The position numbers and the translations under genes are program-made. Positions 1-13,599 of a DNA stretch of 64,000 nucleotides are shown here, piece by piece. Below the pieces are notes generated by a model. The model was not told the origin of the DNA. It did no database searches and saw nothing but the letters and a program-made list of their open reading frames with translations. How positions within the stretch are numbered: position 1 is the stretch's first letter; each line of letters opens with the position of its first letter. Origin of the DNA: Erythrocercus mccallii (lineage: Eukaryota; Chordata; Aves; Passeriformes; Dicruridae); the NCBI GenBank assembly GCA_013397435.1, contig VZRG01000295.1, positions 458,817-522,816 of the forward strand. Reading direction: 5' to 3'.

Positions 1-3000
1 GTATCTCTCCCACTGTTCAGAGTATCTTCATTGAGTCTCCGAAATTGATTCCTCATTTAGCAGGATCTTTTGGATTTTTAGAGGCTGCTCTATGTTCTAA
101 CATTTTGTCCACCAAAACATTTCTGACCTTTCATTTGCAATTTTCCTGTCTGTGTCTGAACTGATGTTTGGCCCTACTGTCTTACATAACTGACTTCAGG
201 GCTGGAGTGTTTCATTTCATTATATTTGGAATGAAGCAGAACACCTTGGAAAGAATTTCAACTAATCAAGGAACTGCATGCCTGACAATGAAGGTCAATT
301 GTGGACACATCTTAGGGTTCAGTTCTCACCCAGCTGAATTCTGAACCATGGATTAAGGTCCCTTTCTGATTTTTACAGTTCTCCATGAGATTGATCCTAC
401 CTCTTTCAGCATTTGTTTTCTTCTCTGTCTCATGAAGAGACAACCTCCATGACAGACCCGATCCATTATAATTGAAAGAACTGTAAGGGAAAGTAACAAA
501 AATGAGAGCTTGAATCATAAAAAATCATAGGCTTGAACATCTGGAGAATTAAATACAAAACTCCAAATTTTCTGGTTGGCTTTCATTCACTTTGCCGTAA
601 ATACACAGTCAATGTCTTTTGATTTTTCCTTTTTTTCCTTCTTCTTCTTTATATACTTTACATTTTGTGCTTCAAACAGAAAACTGAGAAGACTAGTAAA
701 TGTTCTAGCTTTAGAAGAAGTTTAGATTAGATGTGAGTAAATACTTCAATCTATGCTCATACAGTGTCTATATTTCATAATTACCTAGACAATCCATCAT
801 TCATCTGCAGATCTCACAGAGGTGAGGCAGCCTTGAAGAAGAGTATCTTTGCTTGATTTGATTATGAAGCCAAACACTCAACTGAGTGCAGGAACAGGAT
901 CTTACAATAGAGACATTTAAATGTTTGGGCTAAATAAGATTAGATTTAAAACCCCAGGTGCTGCAAAAATTCAAATGCTAAAGGCAAGTTGTCGCATCTT
1001 GCAGTGTTCCTGGTTTCCTAAAGCCCTAAACACATATAAATGTGTAATCCCTCCTGGTAACATGACGTTTGCCACCCAAAATCCCTCCAACAATGGTGTG
1101 TAGTGATTCTTCCACTTCATTTCAGATCTGTTTTTCATTGTAAAGAGCACAGTGTTTTTTATTAGGATGCAATCTTACAATTATAAGTTAAAACAAGCAA
1201 AACACACATATGGACTAACCATATGGATGACAATATCAATTAGTAGAGATTTTTGTGGGTTTTTTTTCTAATATATTTTGAGCACAGGGTGAGACCTGCC
1301 TTTTTCCAGCAAGTGGCAAATTTGAATGTGAAATGTCATTAGTGCTGTTTTTCACTAATACAATTTCTTTTCTGAATAACAAAAAACACATCAGTGTTAT
1401 TTTTAATAAAAAACCCACCCTTTAATTTACATACATTTAGGGTGAAATAAATGAAAATGCATTATGTTACCACTGTGCTATTGAATAATGAGCCTATAGG
1501 GTTCTAAATGGGAAGGAAAGTTGTTTTTCAAGCCCTGTACCCACTGTTCTCTTTACAAAGGCGCCTTTGTGACCAGGATACATGAACTGGGTTTCTAACA
1601 GTAAAGATCCACCTTCTGGCTGAGAGACTGGGAAATAAAGCACCCCAGTAAGCCACCACTTCAGCAGGAGGAGCTGAACTAACGAAGGAAGGACAGGTGG
1701 AACTGGTCCCTTGGCCTTTCAGTGACATTTACAGCCTCTCTGCAAGGACATGCTCTTTTCTTTCTGTTTCTATTTTCTCCAGTTAATCAGGTGACTTGAA
1801 AAGAAGCTAGATAAGGGTATTGTTTGCACTGACAACATCCTGATGATACTGTCAGAGGAGATCACAGGAAAATGTTCCCTTTTTGAACCAATAGAGTCAT
1901 TAGGGAGAGTACTCATCACTTGAGTGCATCTAGGTTAATTACCATGGAAAATCTGGAATTGGCAGCTATAATTTTTCTGAAGAAAGTACTGCTATTTTTA
2001 CTCCTGATGCTATAGAAGGTCTCTTAAAGTACCTTGTAGGACCCCATTTTACAGTTCAATGGTAAAATAATTTTAGAAATGTAGCTTTCTGGCTGAAATT
2101 AGTGGGACACTATCCATGAAAATTTAATGAAAGTACAAACTGTGAGTTATGTACTATATGAATGAAATTCAACTCCATTTGCCAGGACTTATTACTCTCC
2201 TTCCCATAAATGAGCAAGCATATTTCTCTATTGCAGTGTCACTTTGGAAAAGAGAAAAGTGTCAGGTTGAGATGAATGACTTGTCGCAGCACAGATGTAG
2301 CAAACTGTCACATGCCTGATTCTGTTTGCTGTGGTAGATTATGGCACAGATTAGCCAAAAACCCTGCAGCATGAGACAAACACAGAATGCTGTTTTTGGA
2401 TCAGCATCACAGCACATGCAGTGGATGCCTTTTTAGGAAACAGAGACATGGTGTAGTTTTAACCCACCCAGTATTCAATGAATGCTTACAAACCCTAGCA
2501 GTGTTCATGATTTTTAAAAAGCTTCGAACAATAAAAGGAAGTCATTTGAGTGTGCTGAATACTTATTCAACTAATAATTCTTGGAGTATTTATCCTGTGC
2601 TGCCTGTTCTCTAAGGATCAGAATACTGAGTGCTTTCTTCAGCCTAATTTTTTCTTTTCAAAGATTATTTGTGGCCAGGAATGCTTTGCAGTGTTTGGCT
2701 ATCCCTGATACAAAAGACTTGTAACTTGTCTATCATGTCTAACAGGTTATCAAGCCGGAGGAGACAGAGGAACTTAGAAAGTTGCTTGCGTTCAGTAGCG
2801 TAAACAGGACCCAAATGGTAACTTGTCCTCATGGGTTGAATCTGTGGAAATGGGTCATGCAAAGAATCTCAAGTACTATTCTCCCCTTCCAGTTCACCTT
2901 TTTGCCTTGCTAAAATTATGAGAATATCCATTGTAAGATATTCTTGAGAACTGTTTTGATTCTGGTTGTTACTTGGGAATTGAGTAACAGGTTTCCCATT

Positions 3001-6000
3001 TGATGTTAGTCGTTTTCTATAAAAGGTGAATTATTTGGATGCACTGTCTTCTGTAAGCAGCTACCATATATAAACTATGAATGCTTAGACCCATTCCACT
3101 TAAATCTGGCTGAAGAAATGAAGTTTTCAACAGATGAAATTATGTGAAGATTCTTGAAAATTACAGCCATGGTAAAGAAATATGCGCCAGCTAAAACATA
3201 TTATTAGACTTCATAGAGTCTCCTTTGGACAGAAGAAATTGAGCCACAGTTTTGTAGACACTCCCTGGTCACAAAACAATTTATTTTTCTAAAAAATTTT
3301 GGTTTAGACCGATTCCTAAATCCATGAGAGAATGAGGTGACAATAACTGTTTCAATGGGGAAAAATATTTCTGGTTTCCAAAGCAAACATTTTAGTAATT
3401 GCCCCTCATTTATTTGTATTTTCTAATTTGCTTTACATACTACAGGGAATCCTGCAATTACCCATGGAATGTACTGTCTGCACCTTCCTGATTGAACTGC
3501 CACCTCCCCTACACTTTGTTAGAGCTGCCATTCACTGCAGCTCTGATTCAGACTCAAGGGAATAGCCTTGACACAATGCACTGAAGGCAATATTTGCAGA
3601 GAAAAGGGATAATCGCTGAACAGCAGCCTAGCTCCACATTTCCATGTCCCATGACCTCTTTTCTCTCTAGCCTTGGCATAAGAACTTAGTATAACTCCAT
3701 AGGACTCTGCTGTCCCTTTTGATGATCTCTTACCCTCAGGCACAGTTTGGAAGTACTTCTGACAGGTTAATATGTTTCACATGAGGAGAACAGTGAAATA
3801 ACACAGTCTGTTTCTCCTAAGGTTTCAGAGAAAGATAGTGTGAAGTCTTTATCTGCTAATATTTGCATCATCACCTCTAACTGCACACATGCGCAGTAAA
3901 ACAAACTTAAAAATGAAACTCAATATGTCTTTTTTTTCCCTTTTTCTCTCCATTCAGGATTATTGTTCATTCTTAATGACATTACTTTTTCCTTAGGTTC
4001 TGTTCTGTTTTCTAAAATCTCATTTTCACATCATCTTAGGAAAAATATTTAATAGAAGCCTACCATTAGATTTAACTGCCCTTAAAAAAAAATCAGTTTT
4101 CTTTGTGGTATCCAGTGGCAGGATCTTTCTTTGATTAGATGCTAGTATGCAAGAAAGAAAAGTTGTCAAAGCACAAACCATAAATTGCATAAAATACTGA
4201 TGACAGTATACCAAAGTCACAAGTCAACATTTACAGTCTGGGGATTTTAGCATTATGCTAATTGGACTGTGTTTTATTTATGCAGTACTATAGACCTCTA
4301 TGATGCTTTGTAAAGAAAATATGTAAGAAGTTACTGTTTGTTAGGGCATTTTTCTGCATCAGGCACAATACAGCACTGCACAAAGGGATTTTATCTGAGA
4401 AGGGAAACACTTTAACAGGGGAAAATAATATAAACCTTCAAATTCTTACCTAAAACCTGCTATTTTCATTTAACAAGTTGAAAATATCTGTAATGCAGCT
4501 TGGTTACCTCTCTGTCTAATGAATTTGTTTTGTGTTATCCTGATTTTCAGGAGGATGGGTTTTCATGTTTCAGCCTCCGTGCTACCTTTACTCTTAATGG
4601 GAATAGTGAATTACCCGACACCCTTCTTGGCTATACTATACTTTTGTATAGTCCTCACTGAAGAATTCCCAACCTTGGGGAGGGAAATTGTACATCTGCC
4701 TTCATCTGGTTACCAAAGATTATTCACAAGTGATCACTACAGCCACTTTTCCTTGATGTGTGGGCTTTCAGAAAATGTCAGCTGATGGTATTGACTACGG
4801 CTCTAGCATGGCAAGGATACAGTAAAATGGGAGGTTCATGAAGTTGTTGCATTTATATCATAATTACCACATCAGCTGAATGTTTCTTGTGTGTCAGCAT
4901 TTTGCTGGAGCTCTGCTTGTGGCAGTATATATGTACACTAGAGATGTGTCCCTTTCCTTAGGTCAAGACTGTATCTAAGCTAAAGAATTATATGAATGTA
5001 AACTTTGCAGGCTGCTGCTTACTGTGCATTGTTCATGCTGTGCAGCTACCTATTCAAATCTTACCTACTCTGGCTATGTACACTTTGTCAGAAGATAAAA
5101 AAAAAGGCAAAAGGGAGAAGGAAAACATTATTATTGTCTTGCTTTTTTTCCTTAAGAGTTCAAAAGAGGCAGTATAGAAAAAAAGAAGCAAGCTAAAACT
5201 GGCCACAAAACAAACCCCATAAATTTTCTGGCTAAACCTCAGAAATCCACAGTAAAAATCCTTCTGAATGCTGCAGCTGGACTTGTTGGACAGGCAGTGT
5301 AACTCCCACGATGCACAGCCGCCTCATCAGTCAGGGACTCACTGTCATGCACAACAGGAAGCCCCTGGCCACAGGAATTCAAGGACCAGCTACAGGGTCC
5401 AGTCTACAGGGCAGGTGCATCTTGCATTCCATAACTTCCACAAAGCATCTCACAGGTGTATTTTAGTGTCAAGTACAGCAAAATTATGTTATATAAATGT
5501 AAACAAAAAGGTAAATATCAATACATTGTGGGTATCTTCATGTGGATCTTTAGACAAATTGAGTTCAAGTTAAATGCACATTTTTATGAAAAATTTACAT
5601 TGGTGAAAAACTGGTCACATTTAAAGTTTGACTGGCCAACACTACATTCCTTTTACTTCCAAATTCTCCTCTGCCAAATACAAGCTCATTTTGCCAATGC
5701 ATTTTTTTTTCTATGCACTCTTCAGCCTGACAGAAATTAGCATTGCAAAGAGAGGTGTGACAGATCAAAAAGCTTATCATATCTAGCACCATAAAGCCTA
5801 TAGATAATTTTTTTAAACTTCTAACAGCTTTCACGTGATTGCTGTACACAGTGCAATTTGTTTATTTTATTGACCTTTAGGTGTTTCAGTAAAAGTAGCA
5901 ATTTAATTTCCTTGTCATTCAGCACAGATCTCTCATTTTCAGAATTCTTCAAATAATGGAAGTAATTAAAGCATTTTAATTTTTGAATTACTTCTTATGA

Positions 6001-9000
6001 ACTTCTAGGTCCTTTTTAAGGAAGTGAAAAATGAAACAAATTTGAGGCAATCTATCCCCTACTACACACCTTCCTGTTATCTTAACATGACAATGGTTAG
6101 ACAACAACATGATTCTGGACACCATCAAAATCTTCCGAGAATGATAAAATAAATCTCTGATACAATCTCAGCTACTTATTCACTTTGAATTAATTTCTTT
6201 ATTTATGGTATTATGAAAAGCTAACAAGAAAATCTTATAAATATATAGCTAAGTCTATGTATGTATTTTGATTTAAGATATTTTTATAATGAAGTCTCTT
6301 TGTGGCCTTTCTGATTTTTGGCACGTGAAAACCAAGCCCTACAATACTCCCTTTAATACTGATTTTCAACTGGAATTACTGGAAGTTTTCACCACTGAAG
6401 CCCAGTCAGAGCCCTTGTAATTGTATAACTGAAAGAGGCATTCATGTCCTACATACCAGCAGGTTACCTAGGAGAGATGGTAGAAAAACAATAATTATAT
6501 GTATCAGATACAGAGTTATGTTATTGAGAATCATTGGTAGAAACAATATGTACAGGATATTCCTAATTATTCTTTCACTTTGGTGGCACATTTAAAGCAC
6601 TGGCAGAAATCTGTGTTTCCCTCTTCTTTACCCCTTGTCAACTTCCGCCAACATATTTTGGATTAGTACCGTTCTAATTCAGTGAATCTGGTATTTTTAT
6701 GTCTTCCAAGGTGACTATGGACGTTTTCTGTTTCATACTGTATAAGACTATATTACTTACACATTTCTTCCAAAATTGTACAGTAGCTTGAATTTTTACA
6801 TATTTTAAAGTTAATTAGATAATTAACATTTTCATTCTATCCTGAAAATATGGGCACTTCAAAGAAAAAGTAACACTTATGCCTGCTTCATTGCTTAATT
6901 GTGTTGAAAAGTAGGAACTCACCTTATCAAAGGCTAAATTACTGTAAAGTTCATCTTTGGGATGCTTCAGTTAAAACCCTTTCCTGCAGTAAGATATGAG
7001 AGGACTGTTCTCTTCCTAAAATATTGTCAGAAATACATCACCACCAGTACTGCTGACTGGAGGCAATTCCCTTTGACTTCTACTGATGTTGGCAGTATGT
7101 TGTCTCTTATGCTGGAGTTGTCAGCAGTTATTGCATAATTTATTTTTGAATTACTCAAGAGACCTTGAAATTTTGAAGTTCTCAGAAACAGCAAGGTGAA
7201 CTAGTATAGTAGAGATTATTTTCCTAGAACCTGTTCAACAGGTGGAGCTGTATGCTGCAAAATAGAATTCAGAAATGAAATCCTTATAATGAAAGATTTG
7301 TTGAATCATTTTCAAAGTTATGGAGAATAATATACCTGTATCAAACATACATTCTTTCAAGTTATAGGAAGACTATTTCTGCAGTCAGTAAAGAAAAATA
7401 TATCTCAAAAAGGGTTGTTTTGGTTTTCAGTGTATTTGTTGGTGGGCAGAAGTCCAGTAAGCTTTGCTCCACGCTTCTTCAGAAACTTAAGATGTAATAA
7501 ATGGAGCTGGGAGATCTTGGATGGTCAGCATTGTATTACTGATAAAGAATAAAGCTACGTCAAATATTTACAAATCAGCACTCCTTAGGACATTTCTTCT
7601 TACTATTAGTGAAAGCAGTTTGTGTGACAGAAAACTCATGAAAGACAGTCTAATGAAAGTGAGGAAATGATACAGAATGTATTAAAAAGCATCCTTCTTT
7701 CTCTGTCTCTTTCCTTTATTGCCAGTCCTGACCAGTGCCCCTTTGAATAAGAGCAGGATCTCTGACTGTTACAGATCTGCAGATGCCAACTGTCCTTTTG
7801 TCTTCCCCAGAAAAGAGTACTATTTTCCTGAATTTTCTGGTTCTATTAGAAGTATATATTTCTATATGAAATACAGCTTTGGAAAATGAATGAGCTGTAC
7901 AGATAGTCCTCATTAATTCATATCCACTGTTACTGGTACATCAGAAGGTGTTTGATTTGCTCATGTTAGAGGACAGAGTATGCATGATCTAGTGCCATCC
8001 TCAGTTTCCGCACCACTTTTACAGAGATAAAGTTATAAAGTAGCAGGAGATGCCAAAGACCTACTGTAACACATGAATGTATAAATAAGTGATAAATGTA
8101 TCTAGGAAGGAAAGGGGAGTTATTTATCACCTGTTCTTTGACAGTATTGTACCAGTACAGTGTATAGTGTCATACTACATCTGTTTATAAAAATACACAG
8201 AAACGTTCTCAAGCAGTAAAATGGCTATTAGAGGAGTATTTTACTTAAAACCAGAATAATTTTTTATCCTAAATAAGTTGCCACTGTTCAACCTTTTAGG
8301 GATTTTTCTTCACTTTATTAGTAATTTTTCCCTTCATTATTGCAGAGTATCCCAGATTTTCTTGCCTTTCCTCAGGATAAGGGAACTTGTGCCAGGTTTC
8401 TTGGAAATGTATCTTATCCGACATGAGAAAGTTGCAGAACTGTGTCTTATCATTTAATACTCTTGATTAGCTACCTTTACTAGGATAGGCACTTCAGAAT
8501 TTTATTAGCTGCAACGCTTTACTCATGCTGTGCATGGTATTTTAATTGCATTAAGAGGGCCAGTGCTCCTCTCTTCCCTATAATTTTGGATTTCTAGACT
8601 TGCACAGTTTGGGGGTTTTCTTTCACTTCTGGTATTTCTCTTATAATGCCAAGCTATATTACCTGTAAAGCCCTGTTTTAAGATCTGTGTAAGCACACAG
8701 AAACCAAAAGTCCATCTGTAAATCGCCTAAGGCTCCGGCAGGCAGTGATAATGGCCAGACAGCTGGATGGAGTGCTGCAGCAAAGAAACAAGAGTTCTTG
8801 CATGAAAACAAGGTGATTTCTTGTTCACTAGAGAGGAACAGTTTCCGGATGTTTCCTCTGAGCTTGCTAGAAAGAATATTGCTATGGGTTGCACTAACCT
8901 GTAACAACTGACTGCCAAGTAGGACCAAAACACCCATCCCTGTCCAACAGATCATTTGAATATTTTAATATAGGGCTTCATGAAATATTATATGAATAGG

Positions 9001-10819
9001 TGTGAAGAGGAAGGAGAGAGAGAAGTAGAAGATATGGCATAAACCAGGAAGGAAAATTCAAGGCATTGGCCAGATGGACTGAGAGAAAAATGGAGAGAAA
9101 TCTATGTTGGTCTGGCAAATCATAAAAGTGGCACTGAGTTTGGGGGAGAGAGAGCCATCTGCCTTCAACAACCCCATCTCTCCTGACTTTTTGAGAGCAG
9201 ATTTAGATCCGTCTGTGTGACAGGTAAAAGACTGCATCCAAGAAATGCTCAACTCAGTTTCACACAATTTATGAAATTGTTAAAATAAGTAGTTGCACGC
9301 ATCTGCCCACATCTCCCACGTAATGGCAGTTCATGGTGGGTTTTCCCAACAGCAGACAGGAGTAACTGTGTTGTTCAGGAGTGAAATGAGCCACTCCTCT
9401 GGTTCCCAGATATCTTGCTATTCAGTTGTGACATCTACTACGTGTTTAAACTGGTTAACATAGGGTAAAATAGCTGTATGACTAGCAAGTATCTCCTGAA
9501 GATGGGTTCACTTTCTGGCTTTAATTCAAATAATTGGCTTCCAGGATATTACTTTAAGCTGATGAAATGACTGAGGACACTTAGTTAAAAGAAGATTTAT
9601 CTCAACAGCAGAGAAACAGTAATATTTCTTTCATGTCTTCTTTTTCTTTGTCAGGTTTATGCACAATTTTTCCCTCAAAACAAAAGTACCTAAAGGTTTT
9701 ACTTCTCTTTTGACCAGCAATTTCATATAGATCCCTGGAACAAAGTTGCAGAATTTACATAGCTGATGTTTTTACTCATTTTTTTCTGGGTAATTTATTA
9801 GCAAATTAGATTTGCTGTCATAATGTCTGATCTTTGCTTTCTATGATTCAAAGTTCTTTGAAATGAAATGATCATCCAAAAGAAGCTTCAAAAATCACAA
9901 TGAACTTATAGTCTAGTTCACACAAACGGAGTGTATGGGTTAGTCTCAATTTGGCATCTCTCAGTATAAATAGAAAAAGCCCACTGAACTCTGCAACTTG
10001 AGATTGCAAATCAAAAATATACTGACATAAAAATAAACCAATATCAACTTTTGCAGGACTGGAAGTAATATGAATGCAACTATAAAAATATCTTATGAAT
10101 CTGAACTGAAAAAATTAAATGTTTCAGACATGCTGTAGCAAATAATTTTGACTTTTCAGGGTTTGTCTTTTTTTTTTTTGGCTGAATCTGTTAATTGGAC
10201 ATAAGTTGCAAGTAGAGTTGACTTGCATTTATGTCACCAACTTGTCAGTTCACTCTTTTTCATTGTAATTTTTTGGTCATGAAAGTGATTTGTTGCTTCA
10301 AAAATTGCTAAACAAACCTTGTCCATTGCTCTTTTTAAGAATGCCATGAGTATTTATTTGAAATTAGTTAAATTCTGTACAAGAACTTGGATTTTCATGT
10401 AAAGGGTTGGACTGGGAATTAAAAAAAAAATAAATGAAAGATGATGTCTCTTTTATTTTTTTATTGAAGCATCAGTCTATTTTTCCAGAATTAAGAACTT
10501 TGCTTATTACTAAGATTCTACTGTGGATAGTCATCACCTATTCTGATGAGGGTTTTTTAATTATCATTTCAGAGTGAAATGAGCATTCATTATAGTACAA
10601 AATAGGAGAAAAATCACTAAGCAACATCATCTTTTTTTTAACTGATTAGCTTTAAAGATACACCCATCACAATAAAAAAGTAACATGGAGAACACAGTTG
10701 AGTTCAAACACATATGGTATTAATCTCACATAATGAGCTTTGCTTCAGTTGGCAGAGGAAACTACACTAAGTAGATGCTAAGCTACAATGGGCTTCCTAA
10801 AAAATCATGGCACTTGATT
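1..10819. other. AT-rich non-coding sequence, no gene recognised
   Basis: Nothing in this stretch resembles a known gene, RNA or repeat family. Open frames are all about 100 codons or shorter, scattered over both strands, and none gives a protein I recognise. Local texture includes short homopolymer runs and a slightly GC-richer patch around 5,270-5,430 with no coding signature. A region near 8,690-8,960 is also slightly GC-richer and does not match CR1 by eye. Old, unrecognisable transposon fragments are likely but cannot be named from sequence alone. Intron versus intergenic cannot be decided. Confidence 0.6.
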
Positions 10820-11553
10820 TTAATTTGTCCTCTGCATCAGCTTCTTATATTTAAGAATGCTTATTACTAGGTCTTCTTGCTGTGCTCCCCTAAGTTCCAT
10901 GCTACTAATTGGTTGTGAGTGAGCCTGGTGTTCTCTAATAGAGCTTCCTCTGCTTCCACTAAGTCTGCTGGAATTGCCACCACCCACTGTCCTCCCAGTG
11001 CTGTAACAACTGCATTTATTGCACCATATAATAACTCTTTTGTAGTATTTTCTAGCAATCTCTCCTGAATCAAAAGGTGTTCTTGATAAGATTTTGGCAT
11101 TAGTATTCATATTATGTGCTTGATATTTTATATGCTAAAATTAAAATTAGCTAAGTATTTTTTTACCTCTGTGTTTATCAGGTTTGAATTTCATTAATGC
11201 TAGAATATGAGGCTTTTTGCTGTATTCACTGTTGTTCATATTTGTGGATATGAGTATTCTGCATGCATCTAGGGACATCCTGTGTGTGTGTATTGAATAG
11301 AATCTTCTTGTAGGAAATAAATAGATCTTTAAATATGTATTGGTGTGGTCAGATGCAGAGAGATATGATCACCTGACTGCTTTGCAAGCTGGGCATGTTC
11401 CCAGAGGGGTTTATCAGCTTGGGCATGGTGCCATGCTTGCACAGCTATACAAGTCATGGGCCAGAGCTTGTTCACATGCAGCCAGCTGACAGCAAGAGCA
11501 AGACAAGGCAAACTTGTGCATCCAGATGTACCCCAAAATCTTCTCAAAAGCAT
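10820..11553 (-). mobile_element. possible retrovirus-like coding remnants (weak)
   Basis: Two minus-strand open segments lie in line, at 11,553-11,329 and 11,110-10,820. The second can be read in two overlapping frames (96 and 77 codons). One of these gives a leucine/alanine/glutamate-rich stretch with a heptad-like feel, as in the helical part of a retroviral envelope transmembrane subunit. This is an impression of texture only: no catalytic motif, primer-binding site or flanking LTR was seen. If it is an endogenous retrovirus remnant it is short and broken. The alternative is chance open frames in anonymous sequence, which is at least as likely. Confidence 0.18.
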
Positions 11554-12021
11554 TGTTTGTGGGTTCCTTCATTTCCTTTTGATGGTATCAGCTACCAGAC
11601 TGACAGAATTTCCTGCTTTTGTAACTGAATTGTAAGATTTGACACATGACACAGGAGAGGGAAAAAGTAAATTTTAGGTCTGAAGGTAAGAAATTTCTTC
11701 CTACATCTTTAACTCAAGCATGTTTTCCTTGGTGACAAATACTGGGGAGAATCGGTCTTGTCTGCTCTGAGATGTTGAGTCCTCTTGCATCTTTCCCCTT
11801 CAGCTATTGCCTGTAGGACCCATTCTTTCAGATAATTGATTAAAAGATTTAATTAATGCACTGTGGAGCTGAGGCTCCCAGCTAACCCTGAATTTGTTTC
11901 AGCCATTTTGGGGAGCAGCTGTGGTCAAAGCCAGCAGCCTCATAAGACAGCGACCATTGCCATCACCATAAAAATCAGGAAGGGATGCCCTGTGCAGTCG
12001 CACATGGGCCACAGGACATTA
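11554..12021. other. non-coding sequence beside the SINE
   Basis: No gene is seen. The part from about 11,860 to 12,020 is more GC-rich and runs directly into the SINE tail. It could be part of an older transposon into which the SINE inserted, but no diagnostic motif supports a family name. Confidence 0.4.
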
Positions 12022-12165
12022 GAATCCATCAGAATCACAGAATATTCTGACTTAGAAGGGATCCACAAAGATCATCAAGTCCTACTCTTAAGTGAATGGG
12101 CTGTCCAGGGGTTGAACCAGCAACCTTGGCTTTATCAATTCTTCTCCACCGTCAATGAAGTTGGG
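12022..12165 (-). mobile_element. tRNA-Ile-headed SINE with CR1-like tail (TguSINE1-like)
   Basis: Read on the minus strand, this element starts with a degenerate tRNA-like head and ends in a CR1-type tail. On the plus strand the tail is visible as agaatcacagaatattctga (12,031-12,050), followed by the avian CR1-like words for 'aagggatccacaaagatcat'. The head is visible as gttgaaccagcaaccttggc (12,111-12,130), which is the reverse complement of a tRNA T-arm and anticodon-side region resembling tRNA-Ile. Passerine SINEs of the TguSINE1 type combine a tRNA-Ile head with a CR1 3' tail, so they are mobilised in trans by CR1 reverse transcriptase. The far end of the head (beyond 12,150) is badly decayed and the pol III boxes look broken, so the copy is old. 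A plain CR1 3' fragment is the main alternative. Confidence 0.6.
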
Positions 12166-13599
12166 AGACTGAACTTTAGTTAAGAATTAGAAAAGTACCA
12201 TTCTAAAATTGCTTGTTTTATAAGAAGATGAGGAAGAAAGTGCTCAATCTGGGCAGTTTGAAAAATTTTTGATTTAACATCTGAGGAGGAGATGCTTAGA
12301 ACTAATATTGCAGCATTGATTTGCATGCAGTGTTGTTCTGTGTCACTTCCAAACCATTTTTAGAACTGGCCTGAACTTCTCATTTGGTTTTCATGGGGAT
12401 TGTTTACTCTTACTAAGATTTCCTGTTAGCAGGGATTAGAAAAATGCCAAAACTTCCTTCTGTAAATGTTTTTTGAGATATTTAAAGCATTTATTGAAAT
12501 ATTTTCTTGGATAAGGTTGAAACATTGAATTCTTAATAAAATGAAATATTTTGATGAATTTCTATTAAGGGATATGATTAAAGAATATGCTCCCATGAAA
12601 CACTGCTGTGCTTTCTGATATATTTCTAGCAATTTTTATAGTAATTGATGAAAAGATAATTTTACTGTAAAGACTTCTGGTTCCTTGGGCCCACATATGC
12701 CCACCACACAGAAATAAATTAGGTACCTCCTGCTGTCTGTTGAAATCTGTTGTTCCACTAGATCTAGTGCCCTCAGAAAAATTATTATTCTGAGGCATCA
12801 TTGGTGTTTAAATAATGGAAAGGATATGTTCTACATATATGCATAAAACATGTTTCTTTAACAATATTATTTCTTTGTCAGTATATAAGCTTTTTCACAG
12901 CTTTCTAATAGAGCTCTTTTAATCAGTTAACACAAATAGTCTATCATGGCAGAGAACATGCAAAGTATGATACCAAGAATAGTTAAGGCATTTTTAATTT
13001 CTTGCTGAAGGATAGTTTTTAATGTGATATTTTTGCGTGCTAAGTACTCCATATAGTTGGAGTCTATTGTATTCCCTTTAAATACTTGTTTTTCTTCTCC
13101 TTCTTCTTCTTCTATGTTGACATTTTTGCTGTGGAACACATTCCTGAATATCCCTCATTTAGCTCTCATGGTTACAAGAACCTTTCAGCTACCAAATGGA
13201 ATCCCTGAAAGAAAAGCTTTTTCAAATTCAGTTCATCTTTTACAACTTGCTGTACAGAAAATTGTAGGAATGACTCTTAGCACCTTGCATCTTATAGGAC
13301 ACTGATACAAACATGCACTTAGCATGACTTATACAAGAAGCAGTCTGAAAGTTGGTAGAACTATTCATATGCAAGTTCCAGACTCCTTCATTGAACTGAG
13401 GCTTAAGAAATTGCCATTACATAGTAAAGCAGTGTATAAACTCTTCCTTTCCAATAGGTCATTTACAATTCCTTGCAATACAATCTTTAAACTTTTACTT
13501 CTATAGGTGATGTTTGGTACCCTTGTTCATCCCATCACTTCAGGTGATGGATTTACCCTCTTAGAAATGAAAGAGACAGGAACAAAAGGCCTTTTTCTG
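12166..13599. other. AT-rich non-coding sequence
   Basis: No gene or repeat is recognised. The open frames present are short and mutually overlapping on both strands. A short CTT-rich run (about 13,090-13,115) and general AT richness are the only visible texture. Confidence 0.55.

Noticed and set aside
12105..12165. Functional tRNA gene
   Set aside because: Only part of a tRNA-like sequence is present, attached to a CR1 tail, and the remainder cannot form the cloverleaf. It is a SINE head.
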